The position numbers were made by a program, and so were the translations under genes. Below, one piece after another: positions 1 through 8,521 of a DNA stretch of 64,000 bases. The notes under the pieces are model-generated. The model was not told the DNA's origin. It was given only the letters and a program-made list of their open reading frames with translations, and searched no databases. The stretch covers positions 62,001 through 126,000 of the forward strand of contig JAMLHW010000007.1 in the NCBI GenBank assembly GCA_023954475.1, read 5' to 3'. Source of the stretch: Anaerolineae bacterium (GTDB lineage Bacteria; Chloroflexota; Anaerolineae; Promineifilales; Promineifilaceae). The number at the start of each line of letters is the position of its first letter. The first letter of the stretch is position 1.

Positions 1-57
1 GAAACTGACATTGTTGCCCGACATCGGTTTCTTGCCACAAATTTCACATTTAGCCAT
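1..57 (-). CDS. rpmB: Ribosomal protein L28, 5' part only
   Basis: This is the first 19 codons of a minus-strand gene that runs off the left edge of the window. The peptide starts MAKCEICGKKPMSGNNVSF, which matches the zinc-binding N-terminus of the L28 subtype with CxxC. L28 is a structural component of the large ribosomal subunit. A purine-rich ribosome-binding site (AAGGTGG on the minus strand) lies just upstream of the ATG. The gene is divergent from the Asp23-FakA-DegV-RecG run, an order common in Gram-positive bacteria and Chloroflexota. Identity is confident although only the N-terminus is present. Confidence 0.9.
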   Translation of the reverse strand, partial: MAKCEICGKKPMSGNNVSF

Positions 58-114
58 AATAACCACCTTAACCTTGCAAATTAAAAGCGACCTTTCTGGT
101 CGCAGCGAGTTAGA

Positions 115-143
115 ATTATAGGGTTGTCAAATCGATTTTGCAA
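115..143 (-). promoter_or_regulatory. Promoter for rpmB
   Basis: On the minus strand the sequence reads TTGCAA (138-143), 17 bases, then TATAAT (115-120), a near-consensus housekeeping promoter pointing at rpmB. The short leader between it and the start contains a GC-rich hairpin (arms 87-92 and 98-103). Confidence 0.65.
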
Positions 144-307
144 GCACCTTGACAGATGAACGCAAAAATCAGAAATAGCCCTAATATTTTGGTATTTTGA
201 CGCTTGTCTGGCTTTGTTGCAAAGGAATCGGCCGAATTCAGACACCGTTCGGCAACCTGCAACAGCGACACAGACAACGCAAACAGGACAAAGCGACGGA
301 TGAGATC

Positions 308-661
308 ATGACAGAAGAGAAAGAATTTCTGGGAACGATCGATATTGCACCGACAGCAGTTGAGACCATCGCCGGGCATGCCATCAACCAATGCTACGGC
401 GTTGTCGCCATGGCCGGCAAAAGCAGGCTCGACGACCTGGCTCAGCGCTTTTCACGAGACAACCATCCCGGCATAGAAGTCAAAGTGGAAGATGACGGCG
501 TCACAATCGATGCCTATGTCATCATTCAGTACGGAACCCGCATCCGGGCTGTCGCCGAAAGCATACAAAACACGGTCAAATTTCACGTCGAGAAGGCCAT
601 CGGTATGCCGGTCAAAAAAGTCAATGTCTATGTACAGGGGCTACGACAACACAAAGATTAA
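308..661 (+). CDS. Asp23/Gls24 family envelope stress protein
   Basis: A 117-residue protein of the Asp23/Gls24 (DUF322, YloU-like) family. In Firmicutes, members associate with the membrane or envelope and are induced by alkaline or cell-wall stress; the molecular role is poorly known. The family core is recognisable: an N-terminal 'GTIDIAPTAVETIAGHA' segment, a 'YGVVAMAGKS' stretch near residue 32, and the C-terminal 'VKKVNVYVQGL' strand. I chose the ATG at 308 rather than an upstream frame extension to 197, because the added residues do not resemble the family. It leads the DAK2-DegV run, as yloU precedes yloV in Bacillus. A second copy occurs at 9281-9670. Confidence 0.85.
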   Translation: MTEEKEFLGTIDIAPTAVETIAGHAINQCYGVVAMAGKSRLDDLAQRFSRDNHPGIEVKVEDDGVTIDAYVIIQYGTRIRAVAESIQNTVKFHVEKAIGMPVKKVNVYVQGLRQHKD

Positions 662-807
662 TAGAATCAATTTCTTCAAGCTCAACGACCCGGATACCGG
701 CAAGTTTCATATGCCGCCATTTTTTGCCCAAGGAACATGTTCGGATTGATACCATGCCGGAATCATCTGTCAGGCACAACGACATTATGCGTTGAGGAGC
801 AGGCCTA

Positions 808-2523
808 GTGAGTCAGGAACACCTATTAGAAATGCCGCCCACCACTGAAAAATGGTTTACTTGTGACGGGCAAAATCTGCGCAATTTGGCGTTGGCGGGC
901 ATGTTATGGCTGGATCACAACCGGCAACATGTCAATGAACTCAATGTCTTCCCTGTACCGGATGGCGATACGGGCACGAACATGTTATTGACTATGCGTT
1001 CAGCTTACAAACGCATCGACAACATGACTGACGAGGACCATGCCGGCAGAATGGCCGGCGAAATTGCACGTGGAGCGCTGATGGGCGCACGCGGCAACTC
1101 CGGTGTGATTCTCAGCCAAATCTGGCGCGGTCTTGCCCATTCTCTGAAAGACAAACCTGTTTTCAACACGCGCGATTTGGCAGCCGCTATTCAGGAAGCT
1201 TCTGATACAGCTTATCGCGGTGTCATGCGTCCCGTAGAAGGCACGATTTTGACTGTAATCCGCGACAGCGCTGAAGCTGCTCATGATGCCGCGCGCAAAA
1301 GTCCTGATCTGCGCTTTGTACTCGAACGCGTTGTGGAACGCGGTCGTCAATCGTTGGCGCGTACACCGGAGTTGTTGCCGATTCTCAAACAGGCAGGGGT
1401 CGTCGATTCCGGCGGTCAAGGATTGCTTTATATCTGGGAAGGGATGTTGCGTTGGGTCAACGGTGACATGGGCGATTTGACCGTGGCACAGCATTCGGCC
1501 GAAACAGCGCCAACATACGGCGGTGTAACAGCCCAGGAACTGGCGCGTCCATCCGACGGCACTATCGAAAATCCGTACGATGTACAATTCATTCTCATGG
1601 GCCAAAATCTCGATGTTAACGCCGTGCGTGAGCGCATCGATGCCATGGGCGATTCGACCGTCGTCGTCGGTGATGAAACGACGATCAAAGTGCATATCCA
1701 TGTCAAAGACCCGGGTGAACCGCTATCCTACGGCATTTCGTTGGGACATATCACTGATGTCGTCGTTGAAAATATGCAGGAGCAAATGGAGGAAATGATC
1801 GCGATGGGCGGTGTCAGTCGCGATGAATTATCGGCCGAAATAGCTCCCGAAGCGACAGTCGAACCCGGTCAGATTGCCGTTATCACCGTCGCACCGGGTG
1901 CCGGCTTGGCCAACATCTTCCGCAGCCTGGGTGTCGCACGCGTCGTCGACGGCGGACAGACCAACAACCCCAGCACAGAAGAATTGTTTGAAGCGTTGCA
2001 AGATGTGCCTACAAACAAAATACTGCTGCTTCCCAACAACAAAAACATTATTCTGGCGGCTGAAGCTGCGCGTGATTTGAGTACGAAAGATGTCATTGTC
2101 GTACCAACGCGTACGGTTGCGCAGGGATTGAGCGCCATGCTGGCTCTCAATCCGGATGGTGATCTCGATGCCATAGCGGCCGAGATGCTCGAGATTATTG
2201 AAGAAGTCGCAACCGGTGAAATCACTACGGCAACCCGCACGGTGCAACTCAACGGCGTTGATGTGGCGGCCGGTCAATATATTGGTATTGCTAACGGCAC
2301 ATTATGTGCATCTGGTTCGGATATTGGAACTGTGCTGAATGCCACATTGACGGCAATGGAAGTGGCTGACAGGGAGATATTGACCATCTATTACGGGCAG
2401 GATGTATCGGCCGAAGATGCTGAATCACTCGCTGCGGACATTGAGAACCTGTATCCAGACCTGGAAGTCGAAATTCATCACGGCGGCCAAGCGCATTATT
2501 ACTACATTTTGGGGGCGGAATAA
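808..2523 (+). CDS. fakA: DAK2-domain fatty acid kinase FakA-like (YloV family)
   Basis: A 571-residue protein with an N-terminal DhaL/DAK2 ATP-binding domain: the signature NVFPVPDGDTGTNM lies at about residues 46-59 and GARGNSGVILSQ follows near 95-106. The rest matches the YloV/FakA C-terminal half. In Firmicutes FakA phosphorylates fatty acids presented by DegV-type FakB proteins, giving acyl-phosphate for phospholipid synthesis. The immediately downstream gene is a DegV protein, which supports that role. Translation starts at GTG (808), preceded by a GAGGAG ribosome-binding site; no closer ATG fits. The length is normal for the family. The Fak function in this organism is inferred from homology and neighbourhood. 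Confidence 0.88.
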   Translation: MSQEHLLEMPPTTEKWFTCDGQNLRNLALAGMLWLDHNRQHVNELNVFPVPDGDTGTNMLLTMRSAYKRIDNMTDEDHAGRMAGEIARGALMGARGNSGVILSQIWRGLAHSLKDKPVFNTRDLAAAIQEASDTAYRGVMRPVEGTILTVIRDSAEAAHDAARKSPDLRFVLERVVERGRQSLARTPELLPILKQAGVVDSGGQGLLYIWEGMLRWVNGDMGDLTVAQHSAETAPTYGGVTAQELARPSDGTIENPYDVQFILMGQNLDVNAVRERIDAMGDSTVVVGDETTIKVHIHVKDPGEPLSYGISLGHITDVVVENMQEQMEEMIAMGGVSRDELSAEIAPEATVEPGQIAVITVAPGAGLANIFRSLGVARVVDGGQTNNPSTEELFEALQDVPTNKILLLPNNKNIILAAEAARDLSTKDVIVVPTRTVAQGLSAMLALNPDGDLDAIAAEMLEIIEEVATGEITTATRTVQLNGVDVAAGQYIGIANGTLCASGSDIGTVLNATLTAMEVADREILTIYYGQDVSAEDAESLAADIENLYPDLEVEIHHGGQAHYYYILGAE

Positions 2524-2552
2524 CGCACAACAGTGCGCAACAGGGAGCCACT

Positions 2553-3395
2553 ATGTCCATTCGCATCGTGACCGATAGCACAGCCGATTTACCGACAGCC
2601 ATTGTCGAACAATATGGAATCACGGTCGCGCCGGCCTATATCAACATCGGTGAAGCCAGTTATGTTGATGGCGTCGATCTGACACGGCAAACGTTTTACG
2701 AAAATCTGGCTTCCTACGATCCACCGCCGACTACAGCTGCGGCCTCGTCCGGGCAATTTTCCGAGATTTATACGCGATTGGCGTCAGAAGGTGCCTCGGC
2801 GATTATTTCAATTCATCTCGCCACAGAACTCAGTGGATTTCTCAACGCGGCGCGTCTGGGTGCAGAATCGGCCGAATCTGCGCCCGTTCACGTCATCGAC
2901 TCCCGGTCGATCAGCATGGGTCTGGGGTTGCAAGCCCTCGCTGCAGCAACAGCAGCCGCTGCCGGAACCGAGTTGACCACGATTCTGGCAATGCTGGACG
3001 CGATGCGCACACGTACCTATGTCTATGCTGCCATTGACACACTCGAGTTCCTGCGTCGCAGCGGTCGCATCAGCCTGACCGAAGCCGGTTTGGGCACGTT
3101 GCTGCGCATCAAACCCATCGTCAAGGTTTACGACGGCGTCGTGACAACGATAGAGCGTGTGCGGACGCGCAAACGTGTTCCCAACGCATTGGAAACGCTT
3201 CTCGAACAGACGGGACCCATCAAACAACTTTCCATTTTGCATACCAATGCGCTAGATCGCGCCATTGAGCTCAAAGCCCACTTACAACCTTTATTCCCTG
3301 ATCAGGGTGATGACGCAATTATTGCCGAAGTAGGCCCTGGTATCGGCTCACATGTCGGCCCTAACGGACTGGGATTCGCTTGTATTGCCGCATGA
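2553..3395 (+). CDS. DegV family protein (FakB-like fatty acid binding)
   Basis: A 280-residue DegV protein with the family-defining start 'IRIVTDSTADLP' (residues 3-14), a 'TAAASSGQFSEIY' segment near residues 60-72, and the 'RSGRISLTEAG' stretch near 169. DegV/FakB proteins bind a fatty acid in a deep pocket and present it to FakA for phosphorylation. The gene lies 29 bases after fakA, with a GGGAGCC ribosome-binding site upstream of the ATG, so the pair is very probably co-transcribed and functionally linked. Some DegV paralogues have unknown ligands, so the lipid specificity is an inference. Confidence 0.88.
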   Translation: MSIRIVTDSTADLPTAIVEQYGITVAPAYINIGEASYVDGVDLTRQTFYENLASYDPPPTTAAASSGQFSEIYTRLASEGASAIISIHLATELSGFLNAARLGAESAESAPVHVIDSRSISMGLGLQALAAATAAAAGTELTTILAMLDAMRTRTYVYAAIDTLEFLRRSGRISLTEAGLGTLLRIKPIVKVYDGVVTTIERVRTRKRVPNALETLLEQTGPIKQLSILHTNALDRAIELKAHLQPLFPDQGDDAIIAEVGPGIGSHVGPNGLGFACIAA

Positions 3396-3413
3396 GCTTA
3401 CAATCACAACACT

Positions 3414-5855
3414 ATGGCAAACGCATTTGAGCGCCTTGAGCGCATTCTTCAACTGGAAATAGAACAAGGCTACCAAAATAAAGCAGTCGTCGGCGGTATG
3501 CATCAATTTGCCGCTTACTGGATCGATCAGGCTCGCGCTGACTCATCCGGCGAAGCGGACGCTTTCTTCATCGAACAGATTGCCGAGACCCTGGCCGGCT
3601 ATGATCGGCTGCCCGGGCGTGACGCGCGGAGTAAAGCTATCGATGGCATACTGACGCAATTGAAAAACCGCACAGAGCGTGCTGCCACCCCCTCGATTGA
3701 GCAGGTTGCACCTGTTGCTACGGTACCGGAAGCGGCAGAGCCGATAGCACAAGTCGTCGTTGAGGAAAGGTTACAAACATTGCCCACTTCGGCCGATTAT
3801 GAGCCGCTGGCCCAGCCCGTTACAACGATACGTGGCGTCGGCCCCAAAAACGCAGAACTGCTGGGCAAATTGGGAGCCGAGACTATTCTCGATCTACTCT
3901 ACGTCTTTCCACGTCGCTACGACGATTACACCCGCCTCAAACCGATTCACCGTCTGCAATACGGTGAAATCGTCACGATCATCGGCACGATTTGGGACGT
4001 GCGAGCGCGGCGTACGCGTAGCGGACAGGTTATTGTCCACGCTGTGATCAGCGACGGCAGCGGCAAAGTGCAAGCGACCTGGTTTAACCAACAATGGCTA
4101 GTCGATAAACTCAAAGCCGGGATGCAGATCGTGATCAGCGGTAAAGTCGACCAGTATCTGGGCAAGCCAGTCTTCAACAATCCCGAATGGGAGCCGTTGG
4201 CAGAAGAACTCTTGCGTACAGGTCGCATTGTGCCGGTTTATCCGCTCACCAAAGGATTGTCAGCCACCCAAATGCGCAAAATAATGCAGGCCGTCACCGA
4301 GCAATGGGCGCCACGCGTTCCAGACCCGTTGCCATCATCGATCAAGCAGCGGTTGCGCCTCATGGATTTGCCGCGAGCATTGGCACAAATTCATTTTCCC
4401 GATGATCAACAACAACTGGAAGCAGCGCGTCAGCGACTGGCGTTTGACGAACTACTCCTGCTTCAGCTAGGCATGTTGGGTCAACGCGCAGATTGGCAAT
4501 CGCGTCCGGCAAATGCGCTGGTTCCACCTGACCACATTATCACTGAGTTTATCAATAGCTTGCCGTTCAAGTTGACCGATGCACAGCAACGCGTCATCTT
4601 TGAGATTCGACGCGATTTGGGACAAACCGTGCCGATGAACCGTTTGCTACAAGGGGATGTAGGTGCAGGTAAAACGGTCGTAGCGGCAACAGTTATGGTT
4701 GCCGCTGTCAAAGCGGGAGCACAGAGTGCGTTGATGGCGCCGACTGAGATTCTGGCAGAGCAACATTTCCAGGGATTGAATGCGTTGTTGTCGCCTCTAG
4801 GCATACACACCGAGTTGCTGACAGGCAGCACGACGACGGCCGAACGCGACCGGATTTATGCGGCATTGGCAGACGGTTCGGCCGAAGTTGTCATTGGCAC
4901 ACATGCACTGATTCAGGATAACGTCCTATTTAAGCACTTGGGATTGGTGGTCATCGACGAGCAACATCGTTTTGGCGTCGACCAACGCGGCGCGCTACGT
5001 GACAAGGCGCCGTCGGGGGTTAGTCCACATCTGCTGGTCATGAGCGCGACGCCAATACCACGCTCCCTGGCATTGTCGCTGTACGGCGATTTAGACCTGT
5101 CGATCCTCGACGAAATGCCACCAGGACGCCAGGAAATCACAACACGTTGGCTGCGCCCGGGCGAACGTGAACGTGCGTATCGCTTTGTCGAGCGTCAGGT
5201 CGCGGAAGGTCGGCAAGCATTTGTTATCTGTCCGCTGGTTGAAGATTCGGACACGTTGGATGAAAAATCGGCCGTTGCCGAGTATGAACGCCTGCAACAG
5301 ACGATTTTCCCCCGACTCAGATTGGGATTGATCCATGGTCGCATGAAATCGGCCGAAAAAGAGGCCGCAATGCGTGCGTTCAGCGCGGGCGAGGTTGATA
5401 TTCTCGTCGCTACAACCGTCATCGAAGTTGGCATTGATGTACCCAATAGCACCGTCATGCTCATTGAAGGTGCAAACCGCTTTGGCCTGGCGCAATTACA
5501 CCAGTTGCGTGGCCGCGTTGGACGCGGTGAGCACAAGTCGTATTGCATTCTCGTGTCAGACAGCACATCAGAAGATGCCGCTGAACGCCTTACCGCACTG
5601 GAAGACACCAACGACGGTTTCCAATTGGCGGAAAAGGATTTGGAACTGCGGGGGCCGGGCGAATTTTTCGGCCGACGGCAGAGCGGCATGCCGGAACTGA
5701 AACAAGCCTCCTTGTTTGACACGCGCACGTTGGCACAAGCGAGACGTGAAGCCCAGGAGCTATTTGAAATCGATCCCCACTTGCAGCAACCACAACACGC
5801 ACTGCTCCACCAGCAGGTAAGCGTGTTTTGGGAAAATGCGGGTGATATTAGTTGA
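3414..5855 (+). CDS. recG: ATP-dependent DNA helicase RecG
   Basis: An 813-residue SF2 helicase that reverses stalled forks and migrates branched DNA. The wedge/OB domain with 'TTIRGVGPKNAELLGKLG' begins near residue 137. Walker A GDVGAGKT lies near 415, the DEQH box (VVIDEQHRFGVDQR) near 510, 'MSATPIPRS' near 543, and the helicase C motifs 'TTVIEVGIDVP' and 'QLRGRVGRG' near 665-707. It is about 120 residues longer than E. coli RecG; the excess is an N-terminal extension of low complexity, also seen in other Chloroflexi-type RecG proteins. The start ATG lies 18 bases after the degV stop. Confidence 0.95.
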   Translation: MANAFERLERILQLEIEQGYQNKAVVGGMHQFAAYWIDQARADSSGEADAFFIEQIAETLAGYDRLPGRDARSKAIDGILTQLKNRTERAATPSIEQVAPVATVPEAAEPIAQVVVEERLQTLPTSADYEPLAQPVTTIRGVGPKNAELLGKLGAETILDLLYVFPRRYDDYTRLKPIHRLQYGEIVTIIGTIWDVRARRTRSGQVIVHAVISDGSGKVQATWFNQQWLVDKLKAGMQIVISGKVDQYLGKPVFNNPEWEPLAEELLRTGRIVPVYPLTKGLSATQMRKIMQAVTEQWAPRVPDPLPSSIKQRLRLMDLPRALAQIHFPDDQQQLEAARQRLAFDELLLLQLGMLGQRADWQSRPANALVPPDHIITEFINSLPFKLTDAQQRVIFEIRRDLGQTVPMNRLLQGDVGAGKTVVAATVMVAAVKAGAQSALMAPTEILAEQHFQGLNALLSPLGIHTELLTGSTTTAERDRIYAALADGSAEVVIGTHALIQDNVLFKHLGLVVIDEQHRFGVDQRGALRDKAPSGVSPHLLVMSATPIPRSLALSLYGDLDLSILDEMPPGRQEITTRWLRPGERERAYRFVERQVAEGRQAFVICPLVEDSDTLDEKSAVAEYERLQQTIFPRLRLGLIHGRMKSAEKEAAMRAFSAGEVDILVATTVIEVGIDVPNSTVMLIEGANRFGLAQLHQLRGRVGRGEHKSYCILVSDSTSEDAAERLTALEDTNDGFQLAEKDLELRGPGEFFGRRQSGMPELKQASLFDTRTLAQARREAQELFEIDPHLQQPQHALLHQQVSVFWENAGDIS

Positions 5856-5958
5856 CACGGGTTGGCATGACAAGTTGTCAGTTGGTTGACTAGGGAGATA
5901 ATCGAGCAAGTTCCAGACCAGCCACCCAACTATCTATCCAACTACGACGGAGACATCT

Positions 5959-6489
5959 ATGAACATTCGCGCCGTCTATCCCGGCACTTTTGACCCGATT
6001 CACAATGGACATATCGACATCATCAAGCGGGCGGCCGAAATTTTTAGTGAGCTGACTGTGGCAGTGTATGATCATGGTCGGCCGATCAAGTCGGTTTTAT
6101 TCTCAGTGGAAGAACGTGTCGAGATGATCGAATCGGTCGTCGGCAATCGGCCGAATATCACAATCTTGTCTTACGGGGGCCTCACCGTCGATTTGGCGCG
6201 AAAAATCAATGCCAAAGTTATCGTGCGCGGATTGCGCGTCTTTTCCGATTTCGAGTTCGAATTCCGCATGGCATTGGCTAATCAACGTCTCGCACCCGAA
6301 GTTGAAGTTGTCACATTGATTGCCCGTGAACAAAATACATTTCTCAGCGGTAGTACTGTGCGCGAAATCGCCTCATTTCACGGCGATGTAAGCAGCATGG
6401 TGCCTCCAAATATCGCAGCAGCATTGGCTAATAAGTTTAACGGTGAACAGGAGCAGGCGTTTAGCGCTCCAATTTCATTGCGCGACTGA
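5959..6489 (+). CDS. coaD: Phosphopantetheine adenylyltransferase
   Basis: A 176-residue nucleotidyltransferase that converts 4'-phosphopantetheine and ATP to dephospho-CoA, the penultimate step of CoA synthesis. The HxGH-type motif 'GTFDPIHNGHIDII' is at residues 9-22, 'VRGLRVFSDFEFE' near 89 and the 'FLSGSTVREIA' loop near 128. It is slightly longer than the usual ~160 residues because of a short C-terminal tail. There is a ~100-base gap after recG holding a small perfect palindrome (TGACAA g TTGTCA, 5868-5880) and a GACGGAGA ribosome-binding site before the ATG. The rsmD gene that often sits between recG and coaD is absent. Confidence 0.94.
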   Translation: MNIRAVYPGTFDPIHNGHIDIIKRAAEIFSELTVAVYDHGRPIKSVLFSVEERVEMIESVVGNRPNITILSYGGLTVDLARKINAKVIVRGLRVFSDFEFEFRMALANQRLAPEVEVVTLIAREQNTFLSGSTVREIASFHGDVSSMVPPNIAAALANKFNGEQEQAFSAPISLRD

Positions 6490-6505
6490 TCAACTTCCCT
6501 ATAAT
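6478..6505 (+). promoter_or_regulatory. Candidate promoter inside/after coaD 3' end
   Basis: TTGCGC (6478-6483), 16 bases, TATAAT (6500-6505). It overlaps the last codons of coaD and points at the coiled-coil gene starting at 6572. The -10 box is perfect and the -35 box partial. Confidence 0.45.
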
Positions 6506-6571
6506 AGCGACATCATTACAGCGCGTAACCTGCGTAGGTCAACCATTCGATTTTCTCCATGAGGTAAGCAA

Positions 6572-7090
6572 GTGGACATTCAGCATTATATAGACCGCCT
6601 GGAACAACTTTTGCAAGATAGTCGCAAACTTCCCTTTTCGTCCAATGTCATCATGGATGAAGATCGTCTGATGAATATCATCGACCAGATGCGTGTTGCG
6701 ATTCCAGATGTCGTCAAACGGGCCGGTCGCGTCGAGGCCGAACGCGAGCGCATTTTGGCCCAAGCGAAGGAAGAAGCCGAACGCATTCGCGAACTGGCTC
6801 GTCAGGAAGCGATGGAGTTGGTCGACCGCGACATGATCATTCAGAATGCCCATAAGCGAAGTGACAATATTCTGGAACATGCGCATCACGAAGCAGCGCG
6901 TCTGCGTCACGATGCCGACGATTATGTGATGCGCAGTTTGGCTCAATTGGAGCAGGATATGACACGCTCGCTGGCCGTTATTCGCAACGGTATCCATCGG
7001 TTACAGGCGGAGTTGCAGATTGAGCAAGCGTCCGAAGAGATTTCGGCCGAAACCGACTCAGACAACTTGATTATTGAAGAAGAAGGTTAA
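6572..7090 (+). CDS. DivIVA/SepIVA-like coiled-coil protein
   Basis: A 172-residue protein with no enzymatic motif. Residues ~48-125 are a charged, heptad-rich coiled coil (EAERERILAQAKEEAERI), and the C-terminus is acidic. Related proteins are often loosely annotated as ATPase or DivIVA-like. In Actinobacteria the SepIVA division factor is encoded next to coaD, and in Chloroflexota a similar coiled-coil gene sits between coaD and rpmF, exactly as here. A role in cell division or envelope growth is therefore an inference from position and structure. It starts at GTG (6572) with GAGGTAAG upstream; an in-frame ATG only occurs later within the conserved region. Confidence 0.7.
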   Translation: MDIQHYIDRLEQLLQDSRKLPFSSNVIMDEDRLMNIIDQMRVAIPDVVKRAGRVEAERERILAQAKEEAERIRELARQEAMELVDRDMIIQNAHKRSDNILEHAHHEAARLRHDADDYVMRSLAQLEQDMTRSLAVIRNGIHRLQAELQIEQASEEISAETDSDNLIIEEEG

Positions 7091-7138
7091 CCTGCGCCTC
7101 ACCCGACCACGAATTAAGCCTCCGCTAACCGCTTCGGC

Positions 7139-7166
7139 TTGACTCTCCCCAGAGCAGCGCTATAAT
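7139..7166 (+). promoter_or_regulatory. Promoter for rpmF-fabD
   Basis: TTGACT (7139-7144), 16 bases, TATAAT (7161-7166): a near-consensus promoter about 90 bases before the rpmF start. It suggests rpmF and the fatty-acid genes form a transcription unit separate from coaD. Confidence 0.7.
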
Positions 7167-7256
7167 TTCGTGTTGCGGCGTTAAGCCGATTTTTTTTGTG
7201 AAGAACTAAAGCGTTGCGCACAATCGATCGCTTTTCTATTTGAGAGGAACTGTAAA

Positions 7257-7442
7257 ATGGCTGTACCAAAGCGAAAAATGTCCCGTACGCGTCGTGATCG
7301 GCGTCGTGCCCACGACCGTCTGCAAACGACACAACTCGTTGCCTGCAATAATTGTGGTGTGATGAAGCTGCCGCATGTCATGTGTCCAAGCTGCCGCACC
7401 TATCGGGGTCGCCAAATATTGCCCGAATTTGAAGAAGAATAG
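7257..7442 (+). CDS. rpmF: Ribosomal protein L32
   Basis: A 61-residue ribosomal protein with the typical N-terminus MAVPKRKMSRTRRDRRRAHD and the zinc ribbon CNNC...CPSC near residues 30-46. It belongs to the large subunit. A GAGAGGAACTG ribosome-binding region precedes the ATG. In many bacteria rpmF is followed by plsX and the fab genes; here plsX and fabH are missing and fabD follows directly. Confidence 0.95.
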   Translation: MAVPKRKMSRTRRDRRRAHDRLQTTQLVACNNCGVMKLPHVMCPSCRTYRGRQILPEFEEE

Positions 7443-7468
7443 GCCGGCGTCACAAATGGCATAGATGT

Positions 7469-7491
7469 GGTGTTGCAGCGTATGCAACACC
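7469..7491 (+). promoter_or_regulatory. Perfect inverted repeat between rpmF and fabD
   Basis: GGTGTTGCA (7469-7477), 5-base spacer, TGCAACACC (7483-7491): a perfect 9-bp dyad ending 23 bases before the fabD start. A T-rich stretch follows only after about 12 bases, so it could be an operator for a fatty-acid regulator, a weak terminator or a processing hairpin. Confidence 0.5.
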
Positions 7492-7514
7492 TGTTGTGCT
7501 GATTGTTTTTTGCC

Positions 7515-8435
7515 ATGAGTGTTGTCTACTTGTTCCCTGGTCAGGGATCGCAGTACGTGGGCATGGGACGCGCTTTATATGAGCGTGAACCGGCTGCACG
7601 TGCTGTTTTTGATCAGGCTGACGCCATCCTGGGCTTTTCATTATCCCGGCTCTGCTTTGACGGGCCGGAAGATGCGCTGACTGATACTGTCAATCAGCAA
7701 CCTGCCCTAGTCGCTTGCAGTATTGTCGCCTGGCAGCTAATCGAATCACAAGACGCATGGCCTCGTGCCGATTACGTAGCTGGTCACAGTCTGGGTGAAT
7801 TTTCGGCTCTGGTTGCCGCCGGCAGTATCTCATTTGCTGACGGATTGCGTCTGGTGCGCAAGCGCGGTGAATTGATGAAGCGTGCAGGTGAGATCGCACC
7901 GGGCGGCATGGCGGCATTGCTGGGTCTGGATGCGGATCGAGCGGCTTCCATTTGTGCTACTGCTGCTGACAAGACTGGTAAACCGGTTCAGCTTGCCAAT
8001 GATAATTGTCCCGGTCAATTGGTTATTTCAGGTGATGTGGCAGCTCTGGAAGAAGCGATGCATCAAGCAACCACTGCAGGCGCGCGGAAAGTGGTGCGTT
8101 TACCGATTTCGATTGCGGCCCATTCTGAGTTGATGGCATCAGTTTCGGCCGAATTTGCGGCCGTCGTCGATTCCATACCAGTCAACACACCCAACATTCC
8201 AATCATCGGCAATGTGACCGCCACACCGCTGCCTTCTCCACGTCACATCCGACAGGAATTGAAAGAGCAACTAACCCAATCAGTACGTTGGACCAGTTCA
8301 ATGCAACAGTTGCAAACACGTGGCGTCACCACATTTATCGAGGTTGGGCCAGGCAATGTTCTCACAGGGTTGATGAAACGCATCGACCGGCAAAGCGTCC
8401 GGCAAACGTTCGATTTTGGTGACGAACCAGGATAG
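7515..8435 (+). CDS. fabD: Malonyl-CoA:ACP transacylase
   Basis: A 306-residue acyltransferase that moves malonyl from CoA to acyl carrier protein in type II fatty-acid synthesis. The N-terminal 'LFPGQGSQYVGMG' is at residues 6-18, and the nucleophile elbow GHSLGEFSAL (active Ser) near residue 90. The conserved Arg ('RLVRKRGELM') and the catalytic His region ('LPISIAAHSELM') are present. I chose the ATG at 7515 (MSVVYLFPGQ), which gives the standard start; a TTG four codons upstream is possible. Its neighbours fabG and the preceding rpmF support the assignment. Confidence 0.94.
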   Translation: MSVVYLFPGQGSQYVGMGRALYEREPAARAVFDQADAILGFSLSRLCFDGPEDALTDTVNQQPALVACSIVAWQLIESQDAWPRADYVAGHSLGEFSALVAAGSISFADGLRLVRKRGELMKRAGEIAPGGMAALLGLDADRAASICATAADKTGKPVQLANDNCPGQLVISGDVAALEEAMHQATTAGARKVVRLPISIAAHSELMASVSAEFAAVVDSIPVNTPNIPIIGNVTATPLPSPRHIRQELKEQLTQSVRWTSSMQQLQTRGVTTFIEVGPGNVLTGLMKRIDRQSVRQTFDFGDEPG

Positions 8436-8521
8436 CTTTACGCAGTACGCTACTGACTTCAATTTCCAACACTTCATCAGGTAGCGAGCCTGCCTGACAA
8501 CAAACAGAAAAAGGTGATACG

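Noticed and set aside
1000-1701. Long antisense frames opposite fakA, recG and other genes
   Set aside because: They are mirror frames created by the codon bias of the true genes; sequences are Cys/His/Arg-rich and unlike proteins.
5868-5880. Palindrome TGACAA g TTGTCA before coaD as an operator
   Set aside because: Six-bp arms can arise by chance, and no promoter elements accompany it; it is only mentioned in the coaD entry.
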